A DNA stretch of 41,401 bases from a virus. Under the pieces are notes generated by a model. That model had not been told where the DNA came from. It saw only the letters and a program-made list of their open reading frames with translations, and did not search any database. Below, piece by piece: positions 25,926 through 31,887 of the stretch. The first letter of the stretch is position 1. Every line of letters starts with the position of its first letter. The position numbers and the translations under genes are program-made. The stretch is taken from IMG/VR virus record IMGVR_UViG_3300047562_003294, positions 1-41,401 of that record, one strand, 5' to 3'.

Positions 25926-26552
25926 TCAAGTATTTAGATCGTGTTGAGTGGTGAAAGCACCAGTTCTTCTATCAATTCCACCAGATTTTACTGGCGTAGC
26001 ATCTCTGTGGTGTACATTAGCAAGTGTTGTTTTTGTTCTATTTTTACCAGTTGTCTTCATAGTGGTTATTTTTAGATGATCTGGATGTACTTCCACGGAA
26101 TGTATAGGATGTGCTTTTTCGTTATTACCTTTTGCAAAATATTTGGTTTTGGTTTCTTGATGATGATGAACATAACCAAAACCACCATCAACAAGATCAA
26201 CACCTAAAGTCTCTCCTGGTCTTAAAGATTCTATTTGCTCATTTGCTCCTGCTTCACTTTTTGTTTTGGAAATTCTTGCGGCCAATTCAGCGGCTGCTCT
26301 TGCTTTTGCTTCACCTTTTGCTTTTCCTTCTGCCGCGGCTGCTGCTTTTACTTTGTCTCTTATTCTACCAGCATTTTCTATTCTTGCCGCTGCTGCTGTT
26401 TGATCACCGTATGTCGATTCTCTAGAACCAAAAGCGGCTCCCGAATCTGGAACCCAAACAGGTCTACTATCTCGATGTTTTGCTTGGTATTTTGCAACTC
26501 CTGCTCGGGATGCTTCAGCAACAAATTGTACAAGTTCTTTGAATTTACGCAT
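25926..26552 (-). CDS. putative internal head protein with capsid-targeting N-terminus
   Basis: 208 residues. The start MRKFKELVQFVAEASRAG resembles the capsid-targeting sequence of T4 internal proteins (MKTYQEFIAEA), which the prohead protease cuts after the I-A-E type site; VAE-A would be the cut here. After an Ala/Lys/Glu-rich helical region (~70-110) the C-terminal half is basic and His-rich (GFGYVHHHQETKTKYFAKGN), suited to DNA binding. It has its own TATAAATA late promoter and AAAGGAA ribosome site. The function after injection, if any, is unknown. Confidence 0.5.
   Translation of the reverse strand: MRKFKELVQFVAEASRAGVAKYQAKHRDSRPVWVPDSGAAFGSRESTYGDQTAAAARIENAGRIRDKVKAAAAAEGKAKGEAKARAAAELAARISKTKSEAGANEQIESLRPGETLGVDLVDGGFGYVHHHQETKTKYFAKGNNEKAHPIHSVEVHPDHLKITTMKTTGKNRTKTTLANVHHRDATPVKSGGIDRRTGAFTTQHDLNT
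25931..25937 (-). promoter_or_regulatory. late-type box CTAAATA before the exonuclease gene
   Basis: CTAAATA overlaps the last codons of the upstream gene (LNT-stop) and lies 18-19 bases before the exonuclease ATG, with AGAGG in between as ribosome site. Confidence 0.45.
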
Positions 26553-26571
26553 AATAGAGTTCCTTTTATTC

Positions 26572-26579
26572 TATTTATA
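26572..26579 (-). promoter_or_regulatory. late promoter TATAAATA for the putative internal protein
   Basis: Perfect T4 late octamer 19 bases before ATG 26552, with AAAAGGAA between. It begins immediately after the terminator hairpin at 26581-26608, so termination of the small RNA and restart of transcription are juxtaposed. Confidence 0.7.
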
Positions 26580-26580
26580 A

Positions 26581-26608
26581 AGCCACCATCTCTTTTCAGA
26601 GATGGTGG
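26581..26608 (-). terminator. terminator of the structured small RNA
   Basis: An 11-bp perfect stem (GCCACCATCTC / GAGATGGTGGC) with a TGAAAA loop on the minus strand, followed by CTTTATAAA. The uridine run is short, but the stem is strong and ends the GC-rich RNA block. Confidence 0.7.
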
Positions 26609-26722
26609 CCGGTAGCGAAATTCCGTGTCGGAGGACTATGACTCCCTTCGACGCGCGGTGAATAGCGTAATCACGCTTGCACCGTCCCCACGACCGATTC
26701 AGTGAAAAGATGTGGGGCGAAC
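26609..26722 (-). ncRNA. candidate structured small RNA with own promoter and terminator
   Basis: A GC-rich block in AT-rich surroundings, non-coding on both strands. On the minus strand three hairpins follow in order: CCCCAC/GTGGGG (26712-26717 with 26686-26691); GGTG-GCGT/ACGC-CACC (26680-26683 and 26673-26676 with 26665-26668 and 26657-26660); and GTCG..GGGAG/CTCC..CGAC (26626-26652). A CTAAATA box lies just upstream (26728-26734) and an 11-bp terminator stem directly downstream. Total transcript about 140 nt. I do not recognise an Rfam family. Confidence 0.65.
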
Positions 26723-26727
26723 ATAGG

Positions 26728-26734
26728 TATTTAG
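26728..26734 (-). promoter_or_regulatory. late-type box CTAAATA before the structured RNA
   Basis: CTAAATA stands 8 bases past the stop of the upstream gene and about 6-8 bases before the first base-paired segment of the small RNA, the spacing expected of a late -10 box. Confidence 0.55.
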
Positions 26735-26741
26735 TATTGTA

Positions 26742-27137
26742 TTAAGTTACAAACTTCTTGCATTTTTTAATATACTCTGCGACTTTTTGATCGTGTCTCC
26801 TTTTAATTGATCTCATATAAGCGGCTTCTTGCTGTGGAGTATAAGGAGTGCCTTTACTACTTGCTCTGGCTATCGCATCTTGCGCTTGTTTTTCTGCTAA
26901 AGTCAACTCATCATCAAAATCGCCTCTTGTTTTATTACAAAAAGATTGTAAATATTGTTCTTCTTCCTCTGCATCCGCTTGACCAACAAAAGCATCTCCT
27001 AACTCTTTGCCACCAGCATTCTTACCGAGTAAACCCATAAAAGGATTATTTCTTGCTTTTTTAACAAATCGTCCAACAGAGCCAAATATACTTTCATCCA
27101 ACTCACGCTCTTTAGTATAATGCAAAAATGTCTTCAT
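26742..27137 (-). CDS. small putative internal/virion protein
   Basis: 131 residues. MKTFLHYTKERELDESIFGS begins like T4 internal-protein targeting sequences (MKTY-x-E-F), then a basic KKARNNPFMGLLGKNAGGK stretch, an acidic AEEEEQYLQSFC region and a basic helical tail. It is preceded by a GATAAATA late box and AAAGGA. Unknown family; late expression, and the shared M-(K/R)-x-F start with the genes at 25926 and 40314, suggest a head-associated protein. Confidence 0.5.
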   Translation of the reverse strand: MKTFLHYTKERELDESIFGSVGRFVKKARNNPFMGLLGKNAGGKELGDAFVGQADAEEEEQYLQSFCNKTRGDFDDELTLAEKQAQDAIARASSKGTPYTPQQEAAYMRSIKRRHDQKVAEYIKKCKKFVT

Positions 27138-27154
27138 AGTTCATCCTTTATTTG

Positions 27155-27162
27155 TATTTATC
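27155..27162 (-). promoter_or_regulatory. late promoter GATAAATA
   Basis: GATAAATA is 17 bases before ATG 27137; an AAAGGATGA ribosome site lies between. One mismatch to the T4 octamer TATAAATA. Confidence 0.6.
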
Positions 27163-27163
27163 A

Positions 27164-27814
27164 TCAGTGAACAGTGCGAAGTTGTTCGTCCAGTTGTATC
27201 TGTATCTGATTTCTTGTTTCTTCCATTTTCTCAACAACTATTGACATATTCTTTTGCGTCAACTTGGTTTTAGCGGGACTTCCCCACTGAAGCATCAAGA
27301 AACCGCAAACACTATTCTCGCAACGAACAGGGAGAACCATATACGAAACTATACTACCAGAAACCAAAAAGTTCTTAAAATAACAGTCCTTATCATCTTT
27401 TGTAAGATGTAGGTGTGCCTCATCTTCCAAAACCTTGCCAATCAGAGGACTGAAAAGAGAAATCAACATTCCCTGCAATCTATCACTATCTGCCGAAACA
27501 CCTTTGGCAAGAGATTCGTGAGTAAGAGACATCTTACGCATAGAAACCCCATCCATAAAGTATTCCCCATTATGAAACTGCGCCAATTGTGCTCTTGCGG
27601 CATCAGTGGAAAAACGAAGTTCTGTCAATAATTCGTGTATCTGACTATGAATAAACCAATTAGTTTCTTTATTGGCTTTTTGTTTTTTCTTTTTTATGTT
27701 GCAACCTTTTCTTTTCCACCCCACCATAAATCCAGAAATGAGTGCGAACAAACCTATACCAATTTCCATCCAAGATCCAAATGATATGCTAGAAAAAAAA
27801 TTTGTAATTCCCAT
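27164..27814 (-). CDS. membrane-anchored GAF-like domain protein
   Basis: 216 residues from ATG 27814, chosen because AAGGAAGG sits five bases upstream; a longer frame would run through a terminator and the tmRNA-like RNA. One transmembrane helix (WMEIGIGLFALISGFMVGW, ~15-33) is followed by a basic stop-transfer KRKGCNIKKKKQK, then a soluble domain with RAQLAQFHNGEYFMDGVS and a SYMVLPVRCENSVCGFLMLQ strand pair, the pattern of a GAF-like sensor. Similar proteins occur in large marine phages. It may sense a small molecule or modify host membrane signalling; no catalytic domain is attached. Confidence 0.6.
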   Translation of the reverse strand: MGITNFFSSISFGSWMEIGIGLFALISGFMVGWKRKGCNIKKKKQKANKETNWFIHSQIHELLTELRFSTDAARAQLAQFHNGEYFMDGVSMRKMSLTHESLAKGVSADSDRLQGMLISLFSPLIGKVLEDEAHLHLTKDDKDCYFKNFLVSGSIVSYMVLPVRCENSVCGFLMLQWGSPAKTKLTQKNMSIVVEKMEETRNQIQIQLDEQLRTVH

Positions 27815-27883
27815 AAAGCCTTCCTTATATTGTAACATATTAATAAGATCGACCAAAATGGTATGCAAATATGTATAAACAAA

Positions 27884-27904
27884 CAAACCCCCAGAGGGGG
27901 TTTG
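27884..27904 (-). terminator. terminator after the tmRNA-like coding piece
   Basis: Minus-strand CAAACCCCC-TCT-GGGGGTTTG, 9-bp stem, followed by TTTGTTTATA. It closes the RNA region and separates it from the gene starting at 27814. Confidence 0.85.
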
Positions 27905-28063
27905 AGCCAATTCAGATGCGGGATGGCCAGTCCCCGCTGCTTCAGGCAGCACGACGCATTGGTGCGGCGTTTAAAATTGCAACATTTTTTTAACGACACC
28001 TATTGCACGGTGACGGACATCTCCCTGTTGATTACTTAACGCCAGTCGATTCTGTTCGGTCCC
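27905..28063 (-). ncRNA. ssrA: candidate permuted tmRNA, coding piece (tag RNA)
   Basis: The minus-strand RNA begins GGGACCG (28063-28057), then AACAGAATCGACTGGC, with the AUCGAC motif of tmRNA D-loops. GGGACCG pairs with CGGTTCC at 28276-28270 over seven positions (one G-U). A tag frame starts at GCA (27980) and reads AILNAAPMRRAA before TGA (27944-27942); the double-Ala end is typical of proteolysis tags. The stop lies in the loop of hairpin GCTGC-CTGAA-GCAGC (27950-27936), as in helix 5 of tmRNA. A GC-rich pseudoknot-like hairpin and a terminator follow. The 5' half of tmRNA thus lies after the 3' half, the permuted order. Confidence 0.65.
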
Positions 28064-28068
28064 GAAAG

Positions 28069-28142
<74 letters not shown>

Positions 28143-28148
28143 TTAGTT

Positions 28149-28265
28149 GACACTATGATGGATTGCACCATCTACCTTGCTTTGTCGGTCAATTACTAGA
28201 TAAACCGTTTTACGCAAGCGCATCTCTTGTCAAGACCGCGTTTTCGACAGAACGCCAATAGTGTC
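28149..28265 (-). other. structured intervening segment of the candidate permuted tmRNA
   Basis: GACACTAT (28265-28258 on the minus strand) pairs perfectly with ATAGTGTC (28156-28149), an 8-bp stem that brings the acceptor piece's 3' end close to the tRNA-Pro 5' end. Inside are further hairpins: GCGTT/AACGC and GATGG/CCATC. No ORF is seen. It is probably removed during RNA processing. Confidence 0.5.
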
Positions 28266-28268
28266 TAA

Positions 28269-28327
28269 TGGAACCGAGGGGATTTGCACCCCTGTCCTGA
28301 TCGTCTTTCTTCTTCAGATCATAAATG
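28269..28327 (-). ncRNA. ssrA: candidate permuted tmRNA, acceptor piece
   Basis: Minus strand: GGAC, then AGGGG-TGCAAAT-CCCCT (5-bp T-stem with a 7-base loop) and CGGTTCC plus A73, the exact layout of a tmRNA 3' end (GGAC before the T-arm). The T-loop has G instead of U at position 55. No D-arm or anticodon arm precedes it: a coding sequence ends at 28328, so a normal tRNA does not fit. The 5' limit is approximate; CTTTC-type pairing of AGACGATCAG with CTGGCGTT of the coding piece may form helix 2. CCA is not encoded. Confidence 0.6.
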
Positions 28328-28693
28328 TCAATAATATGTATGTTGTTTTTTTGGCATGATGGGAAAATATTTTTTCAAACTATTAAGAGGAATTTCACTA
28401 TCGAGTAGCATTTTTGCTTGATTGTTTTTATGCGATTGGAGAACTTCTACTTGAAGTTCTAGTTCCGCAACTTTCTTCTCTAGACGATCAATCTCAAGCA
28501 AACACTGATCGTTCTCGTCCTTGAGATCCTGCAACTTCTGTTTGTTACAAGTCATCAAACTAGACACCATCAGGTTAGGATTGTCACTAATGAAAGTAAC
28601 CGTATATTCCCAGTTATTGCCTGGTCCAAGAAGTTTTCTCACATCACAGGAAAGAAAACCAAACTCATTTTCCGTTGGATTCGGGTTGTTCAT
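28328..28693 (-). CDS. small coiled-coil phage protein
   Basis: 121 residues. N-terminal half is globular (EFGFLSCDVRKLLGPGNNWE, then YTVTFISDNPNLMV); residues ~50-90 form a heptad-rich coiled coil (LLEIDRLEKKVAELELQVEV). Its start is overlapped by 29 bases of the preceding 45-residue gene. Not recognised; conserved-looking early protein in the tRNA region. Confidence 0.6.
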   Translation of the reverse strand: MNNPNPTENEFGFLSCDVRKLLGPGNNWEYTVTFISDNPNLMVSSLMTCNKQKLQDLKDENDQCLLEIDRLEKKVAELELQVEVLQSHKNNQAKMLLDSEIPLNSLKKYFPIMPKKQHTYY

Positions 28694-28802
28694 TTTTTTC
28701 CTCTTTGGCCAAACGCTTCATCGCTTCGTTGTAACGAGCAAAGATACGATTTCGAATATCCTCTATGTGTTCATCGTCATCGTAGTTCTCGTCAGGTTTC
28801 AC
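28665..28802 (-). CDS. 45-residue acidic helical protein with GTG start
   Basis: GTG 28802 overlaps the upstream stop as GTGA; the product reads VKPDENYDDDEHIEDIRNRI and FARYNEAMKRLAKEEKNE before a short Ser/Gly end. It fills the 105-base gap between two genes exactly and ends within the next one, in agreement with the overlap style here. Unknown function. Confidence 0.5.
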   Translation of the reverse strand: MKPDENYDDDEHIEDIRNRIFARYNEAMKRLAKEEKNEQPESNGK

Positions 28803-29053
28803 TGCTCTACCTCCAAGCGAACCTTGAAGTGATTTTCCTTTGCTTGTTCTACGATAAGACCAGTGATCTTACCGAAGCCAAGATCGTCTCCGACCATAAG
28901 CATAGGACCACCTTCAGGATCAAAGTAGGCAATCTCAGTATTCTCATCATTCATTCCGACACGGTAGTGACGCGCTTCACCTTCAATGGTATACATTCCG
29001 TGACCATTGTTGGTGATAGTCCTCTTATTACCATAACCATCAATCATACTCAT
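28799..29053 (-). CDS. 84-residue beta-rich phage protein
   Basis: MSMIDGYGNKRTITNNGHGM followed by YTIEGEARHYRVGMNDEN and a C-terminal EVEQ: beta strands with a small-barrel feel. TAATG overlap with the upstream gene. No family recognised. Confidence 0.6.
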   Translation of the reverse strand: MSMIDGYGNKRTITNNGHGMYTIEGEARHYRVGMNDENTEIAYFDPEGGPMLMVGDDLGFGKITGLIVEQAKENHFKVRLEVEQ

Positions 29054-29346
29054 TAGTCGGCCCCTTCCTTATATTGTGCAATTCTGTAAAGAACGCTATA
29101 ACTTTTTGCTTCAGAAATGTCGTCTCTCCATTTTACCCAATATCCACGACGAAGCAACTCTTTCATTGCAGAAATCTGATATTCTCTGAAATGATATTGC
29201 ACATTTTGAGAATCGTCCTGTATCATTTGTAGAACTTTATATTCTACATCAGAGAACCATCCTGCGTTCAGGGTGTCTTGTGAATATTGTGAGATGGCAT
29301 CTTCAGTCATCTCCTTGAGATATTTCATTTCATATTCTATTGGCAT
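29053..29346 (-). CDS. 97-residue helical phage protein
   Basis: Helical throughout (YEMKYLKEMTEDAISQYSQD, ISAMKELLRRGYWVKWRDD). Start supported by TTAGGAG six bases upstream. It is located directly 3' of tRNA-Tyr with 14 bases between. Not recognised. Confidence 0.6.
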   Translation of the reverse strand: MPIEYEMKYLKEMTEDAISQYSQDTLNAGWFSDVEYKVLQMIQDDSQNVQYHFREYQISAMKELLRRGYWVKWRDDISEAKSYSVLYRIAQYKEGAD

Positions 29347-29360
29347 AACAATCTCCTAAG

Positions 29361-29441
29361 TGGTTGCGGAGGGACTCGAACCCCCGAAGCCTATGGCAGC
29401 AGATTTACAGTCTGCCCTCGTTGCCGCTTGAGTACACAACC
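29361..29441 (-). tRNA. tRNA-Tyr (GTA)
   Basis: Class II cloverleaf: acceptor GGTTGTG/CGCAACC, loop CTGTAAA with anticodon GTA, a variable arm, T-loop TTCGAGT, A73. Confidence 0.93.
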
Positions 29442-29456
29442 TTATATCACACACTT

Positions 29457-30257
29457 CTAAAATAGAACAGATTTTGTTTTTTGCAAAATTCGATTATTGG
29501 CAAAATTCAAATAATCGCTATCCATCTCAAACCCAATCCAGTCAATTCCTTTGTTGATTGCTGCTACAGCAGATGAACCTGTTCCCATAAACGGATCTAA
29601 AAGAACACCTTGATTTATTCCTGAAATGGAGATACAGTCTTCTACCAACTTTACTGGAAATACAGCAGGATGTTTTCCTTTTAAGTCTTTGCTGTTTATT
29701 GTTTCATATGGAATAAACCAAGTATTTCCCTTACATCTGAGATTTGGTTTCGTGTTTTTTGTCTTTTCGTTTCGAAGATTTGATTCATAATATTCATAAG
29801 GAACACCAACTGCTAATCTGTTTATTTCCACATTTCCATTTTTAGTAAAATGGAAGATACTTTCATTTGTTGGCGTTATGAACCTGTTTGAGTTGATTGG
29901 TTTGAAATGTCCTCTTGTCCTATTGTCTATTGCTATAGATTTAACCCAAGTGATATTATTTTGTAAAATAAACTTTTTCCGAAAAATATTAGCAACATCC
30001 ATCGCTATAAAAGGACTGATGTTTGAGTATCCAACATTTAAAAACAAATGACCATTTTCTTTCATTACTCGATGAATAGCATTACATACCTGCTCTATCC
30101 ATATAAGATAATCGACATTTGTTTTGTTGTCCTTGTATTTGTTGTATTTAATGTCTAGATTATATGGTGGAGAAGTAACAACAATATCTACACTTTCGGG
30201 TAAGATCTTGTTCATTCCTTCAACACAATCATCCAAATATATTTTGTTTTTCTCCAT
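29457..30257 (-). CDS. DNA methyltransferase, beta class (putative M of an R-M pair)
   Basis: 266 residues. Catalytic motif IV TSPPYN is at 28-33 and the SAM motif LLDPFMGTGSSA at ~219-230, the order of beta-class amino-methyltransferases. The SPPY form is commonest in N4-cytosine enzymes; N6-adenine is possible. ITPTNESIFHFTKNG and GNTWFIPYETINSKDLKGKH are typical target-domain and motif-III-like parts. The start overlaps the end of the putative endonuclease gene by 29 bases. Confidence 0.85.
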   Translation of the reverse strand: MEKNKIYLDDCVEGMNKILPESVDIVVTSPPYNLDIKYNKYKDNKTNVDYLIWIEQVCNAIHRVMKENGHLFLNVGYSNISPFIAMDVANIFRKKFILQNNITWVKSIAIDNRTRGHFKPINSNRFITPTNESIFHFTKNGNVEINRLAVGVPYEYYESNLRNEKTKNTKPNLRCKGNTWFIPYETINSKDLKGKHPAVFPVKLVEDCISISGINQGVLLDPFMGTGSSAVAAINKGIDWIGFEMDSDYLNFANNRILQKTKSVLF

Positions 30258-30687
30258 ATTTTATCTCTGTGTTTGAATATTGAGAAAGTAAGACATTTCC
30301 ATTTTTAAAAACAATTTTAATTATTGGGAACTCAGTAATATCACACAGTATGTAGTCTGTATAGGACGCAATTACCTTCATTCTATTATAATCAAATTTT
30401 CTACCTTTACCTACCATATTAGAAGGACAAAATTTACATCCTCTTTTGGTAAAGGTTTTCATCTCATATTTTTTATTACTATTGTCTTCAAAATCATATT
30501 CTTTTTTGCAGTTGTTCTGACGAACTAAAGAAGAAAACCAATATGGTATTTGTCTTTCTAATAGATGACTGCTTGCTCTTCCATCTGTAAACACTTCTTG
30601 CAATTCTTTTGTTGGTAGACTTCCGAACTTAATTTCTTCCGAAAGATCGAATGTATAAACGGTATTATAGAGAATAACACTGGTCAT
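30229..30687 (-). CDS. putative type II restriction endonuclease
   Basis: 152 residues. KKYEMKTFTKRGCKFCPSNM contains an E75-x-K77 pair with aspartates upstream (D65, D68), followed by VGKGRKFDYNRM and a DYILCDITEFPIIKIVF strand pair, which fits a small PD-(D/E)XK enzyme such as the HincII-like group. Translational coupling with a methyltransferase strongly suggests a restriction-modification pair. The ATG is only 3 bases after the 3' end of tRNA-Asn and has no Shine-Dalgarno. If not a restriction enzyme it could be a nicking or repair nuclease. Confidence 0.5.
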   Translation of the reverse strand: MTSVILYNTVYTFDLSEEIKFGSLPTKELQEVFTDGRASSHLLERQIPYWFSSLVRQNNCKKEYDFEDNSNKKYEMKTFTKRGCKFCPSNMVGKGRKFDYNRMKVIASYTDYILCDITEFPIIKIVFKNGNVLLSQYSNTEIKYGEKQNIFG

Positions 30688-30690
30688 AAA

Positions 30691-30762
30691 CTGATCTGAC
30701 TGGACTCGAACCAGTAACCCTCGACTTAACAGGTCGATGCACTGCCATTGTGCTACAGATCA
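30691..30762 (-). tRNA. tRNA-Asn (GTT)
   Basis: Acceptor TGATCTG/CAGATCA, loop CTGTTAA with GTT, T-loop TTCGAGT, discriminator G73 as usual for Asn. Confidence 0.93.
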
Positions 30763-30763
30763 A

Positions 30764-30851
30764 CGGAAGATGTGGGATTCGAACCCACGGTACACTAAAC
30801 GCGCACACAGCATTTCCAATGCTGCTCCTTCAACCGCTCGGACAACCTTCC
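30764..30851 (-). tRNA. tRNA-Ser (GGA)
   Basis: Class II with long variable arm: acceptor GGAAGGT/ATCTTCC, loop TTGGAAA with GGA, T-loop TTCGAAT, G73. One base separates it from tRNA-Asn. Confidence 0.93.
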
Positions 30852-30856
30852 AACAA

Positions 30857-30927
30857 AGCGGACAGCGGGATTCGAACCCGCGAGAAAAGTTTGGAAAACT
30901 CTTATGTTGCCACTACATCATGCCCGC
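30857..30927 (-). tRNA. tRNA-Gly (TCC)
   Basis: Acceptor GCGGGCA/TGTCCGC, anticodon stem AGAGT/ACTTT, loop TTTCCAA with TCC, T-loop TTCGAAT, U73. Confidence 0.92.
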
Positions 30928-30930
30928 AAA

Positions 30931-31003
30931 TACTCCCTGACGGATTCGAACCATCGACTTCTTCCGTGTAAAGGAAGCACTCTAGCCGCTGAGTTAAGGG
31001 AGC
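30931..31003 (-). tRNA. tRNA-Val (TAC)
   Basis: Acceptor GCTCCCT/AGGGAGT with a G1-U72 wobble, loop TTTACAC with TAC, T-loop TTCGAAT, A73. First tRNA of the Val-Gly-Ser-Asn array, preceded by a TATAAATA box. Confidence 0.92.
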
Positions 31004-31010
31004 GCAAATT

Positions 31011-31018
31011 TATTTATA
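31011..31018 (-). promoter_or_regulatory. late promoter TATAAATA in front of the tRNA array
   Basis: A perfect late octamer lies 7 bases before the first base of tRNA-Val, overlapping the stop codon of the upstream gene. Transcription would start at or next to the tRNA 5' end. Confidence 0.6.
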
Positions 31019-31208
31019 GCAATGCACCAATGTCTTTATGTGTTATGTTTCTGAGAGACATTTCTGCAACTGCTGCAATGCTACGAGGATCTTTTCCATC
31101 TGTCAATTTCTTATATTCTTCGTCAGTAACAAAACAGATGGAACAATCTCCAATTTTATACCATTGTCCATTTCTTGTTATTACTACTAAATTTGTTTTG
31201 ATGTTCAT
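31014..31208 (-). CDS. 64-residue phage protein, unknown
   Basis: MNIKTNLVVITRNGQWYKIG, CSICFVTDEEYKKLTDGKDP and a helical SIAAVAEMSLRNITHKD end: a strand pair followed by helices. TAATG overlap with the zinc-finger gene. No family recognised. Confidence 0.55.
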   Translation of the reverse strand: MNIKTNLVVITRNGQWYKIGDCSICFVTDEEYKKLTDGKDPRSIAAVAEMSLRNITHKDIGALL

Positions 31209-31420
31209 TATCGACCTCTTACTGCCTCTCGTTCCAACCGACGAGCACCTTCCTTTGTCCTTGCTACGAACAAATCTCCACCTGTCTTATGTGGAAAGAT
31301 CTGCCGAGCAACATAACGAAAAGTGTGCTTGTCTGAACACTTGACGCAGTATTCTGTATCGGGAAGAAACTCAAGCCGGGCGGCAGGAATACCTTCACCA
31401 CATTCTTCACAATTACGCAT
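31208..31420 (-). CDS. small C4 zinc-finger protein (DksA/TraR-like)
   Basis: 70 residues from ATG 31420. MRNCEECGEGIPAARLEFLP and TEYCVKCSDKH give a C-x2-C...C-x2-C ribbon as in the C-terminal finger of DksA/TraR proteins, with their (I/L)P-x-x-R-L-x-h linker. It lacks the DksA coiled coil; instead a basic helical tail (TKEGARRLEREAVRGR) follows. Could bind RNA polymerase or nucleic acid. A longer frame exists upstream but overlaps the previous gene by more. Confidence 0.7.
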   Translation of the reverse strand: MRNCEECGEGIPAARLEFLPDTEYCVKCSDKHTFRYVARQIFPHKTGGDLFVARTKEGARRLEREAVRGR

Positions 31421-31613
31421 ATGAAATCTTCTCAAATGAAAACTTGATGGTCTTTCGTTCGATGAATGCTTCTCCATCGGCATGCATCTTACGCTGCTTG
31501 GTAATGGTCTTTCCTAGACCAAACGGTTTGCAGATGGTGCGATTATGCTTTACAACAGCGGCACCTTCGCGCTCTGCTTCTAGATCAAATCTATCAAGAA
31601 CTCGTTTTGGCAT
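31413..31613 (-). CDS. 66-residue basic phage protein, probably leaderless
   Basis: MPKRVLDRFDLEAEREGAAV, then KHNRTICKPFGLGKTITKQR and a strand-rich end. Its ATG is 6 bases after a perfect TATAAT, so the mRNA would begin at the start codon; no ribosome site fits. It overlaps the zinc-finger gene by eight bases. Not recognised. Confidence 0.55.
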   Translation of the reverse strand: MPKRVLDRFDLEAEREGAAVVKHNRTICKPFGLGKTITKQRKMHADGEAFIERKTIKFSFEKISYA

Positions 31614-31619
31614 GTGAGT

Positions 31620-31647
31620 ATTATACTCCCTACAGAAAAGAAGTCAA
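31620..31647 (-). promoter_or_regulatory. sigma-70-type promoter TTGACT-16-TATAAT
   Basis: -35 TTGACT at 31642-31647, 16-base spacer, -10 TATAAT at 31620-31625. The expected start point is at the ATG at 31613, implying a leaderless transcript of the zinc-finger operon. Confidence 0.75.
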
Positions 31648-31715
31648 GAAGAGTTTAGATCAAACCAACTCTTGATTACGCATCATAATATCTTCGATGT
31701 TCGTGGAGTTCATAA

Positions 31716-31805
31716 CGGACAGAGAAGGATTCGAACCCTCGGATGGTTTCTAGAACCATCGGCGGTTTAGTAAACCGCAGCATTAGACCACTCTGCCATC
31801 TGTCC
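31716..31805 (-). tRNA. tRNA-Ser-like, anticodon ACT
   Basis: Class II: acceptor GGACAGA/TCTGTCC, anticodon stem GCGGT/ACCGC with loop TTACTAA, long variable hairpin GATGGTT/AACCATC, T-loop TTCGAAT, G73. All Ser features, but position 34 is A where GCT is expected; A34 in this box is unusual. Confidence 0.85.
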
Positions 31806-31809
31806 AAAA

Positions 31810-31883
31810 TGATCGCACGGGGACTCGAACCCCGACTCATCGCCTTGAAAGGGCGAGGATTTAACCAGTTAATCTATGCGACC
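31810..31883 (-). tRNA. tRNA-Glu (TTC)
   Basis: Acceptor GGTCGCA/TGCGATC, stem TCGCC/GGCGA, loop CTTTCAA with TTC, T-loop TTCGAGT, A73. Confidence 0.93.
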
Positions 31884-31887
31884 GAAG

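Noticed and set aside
26111-26615. Plus-strand Leu/Cys-rich frames opposite the putative internal protein
   Set aside because: They are shadows of the Ala/Lys-rich minus-strand gene, with biased composition and no start signals.
26609-26722. A 16S rRNA fragment in the structured RNA block
   Set aside because: A short stretch (GGTGCAAGCGT) resembles 16S rRNA, but the sequence around it does not continue the match and folds differently.
27815-27999. Long upstream extensions of the GAF-like gene on the minus strand
   Set aside because: They run through a strong terminator and the tmRNA-like RNA; a good AAGGAAGG ribosome site supports the start at 27814.
28262-28330. A complete ordinary tRNA at the tmRNA acceptor piece
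   Set aside because: Only a T-arm and acceptor strand are present; the preceding coding sequence leaves no room for D and anticodon arms.
30737-31344. Plus-strand reading frames across the tRNA array
   Set aside because: They are antisense to clear tRNA cloverleaves (note the recurrent GIRTRE/DSNHR-type peptides that result from reading T-arms) and have no ribosome sites.
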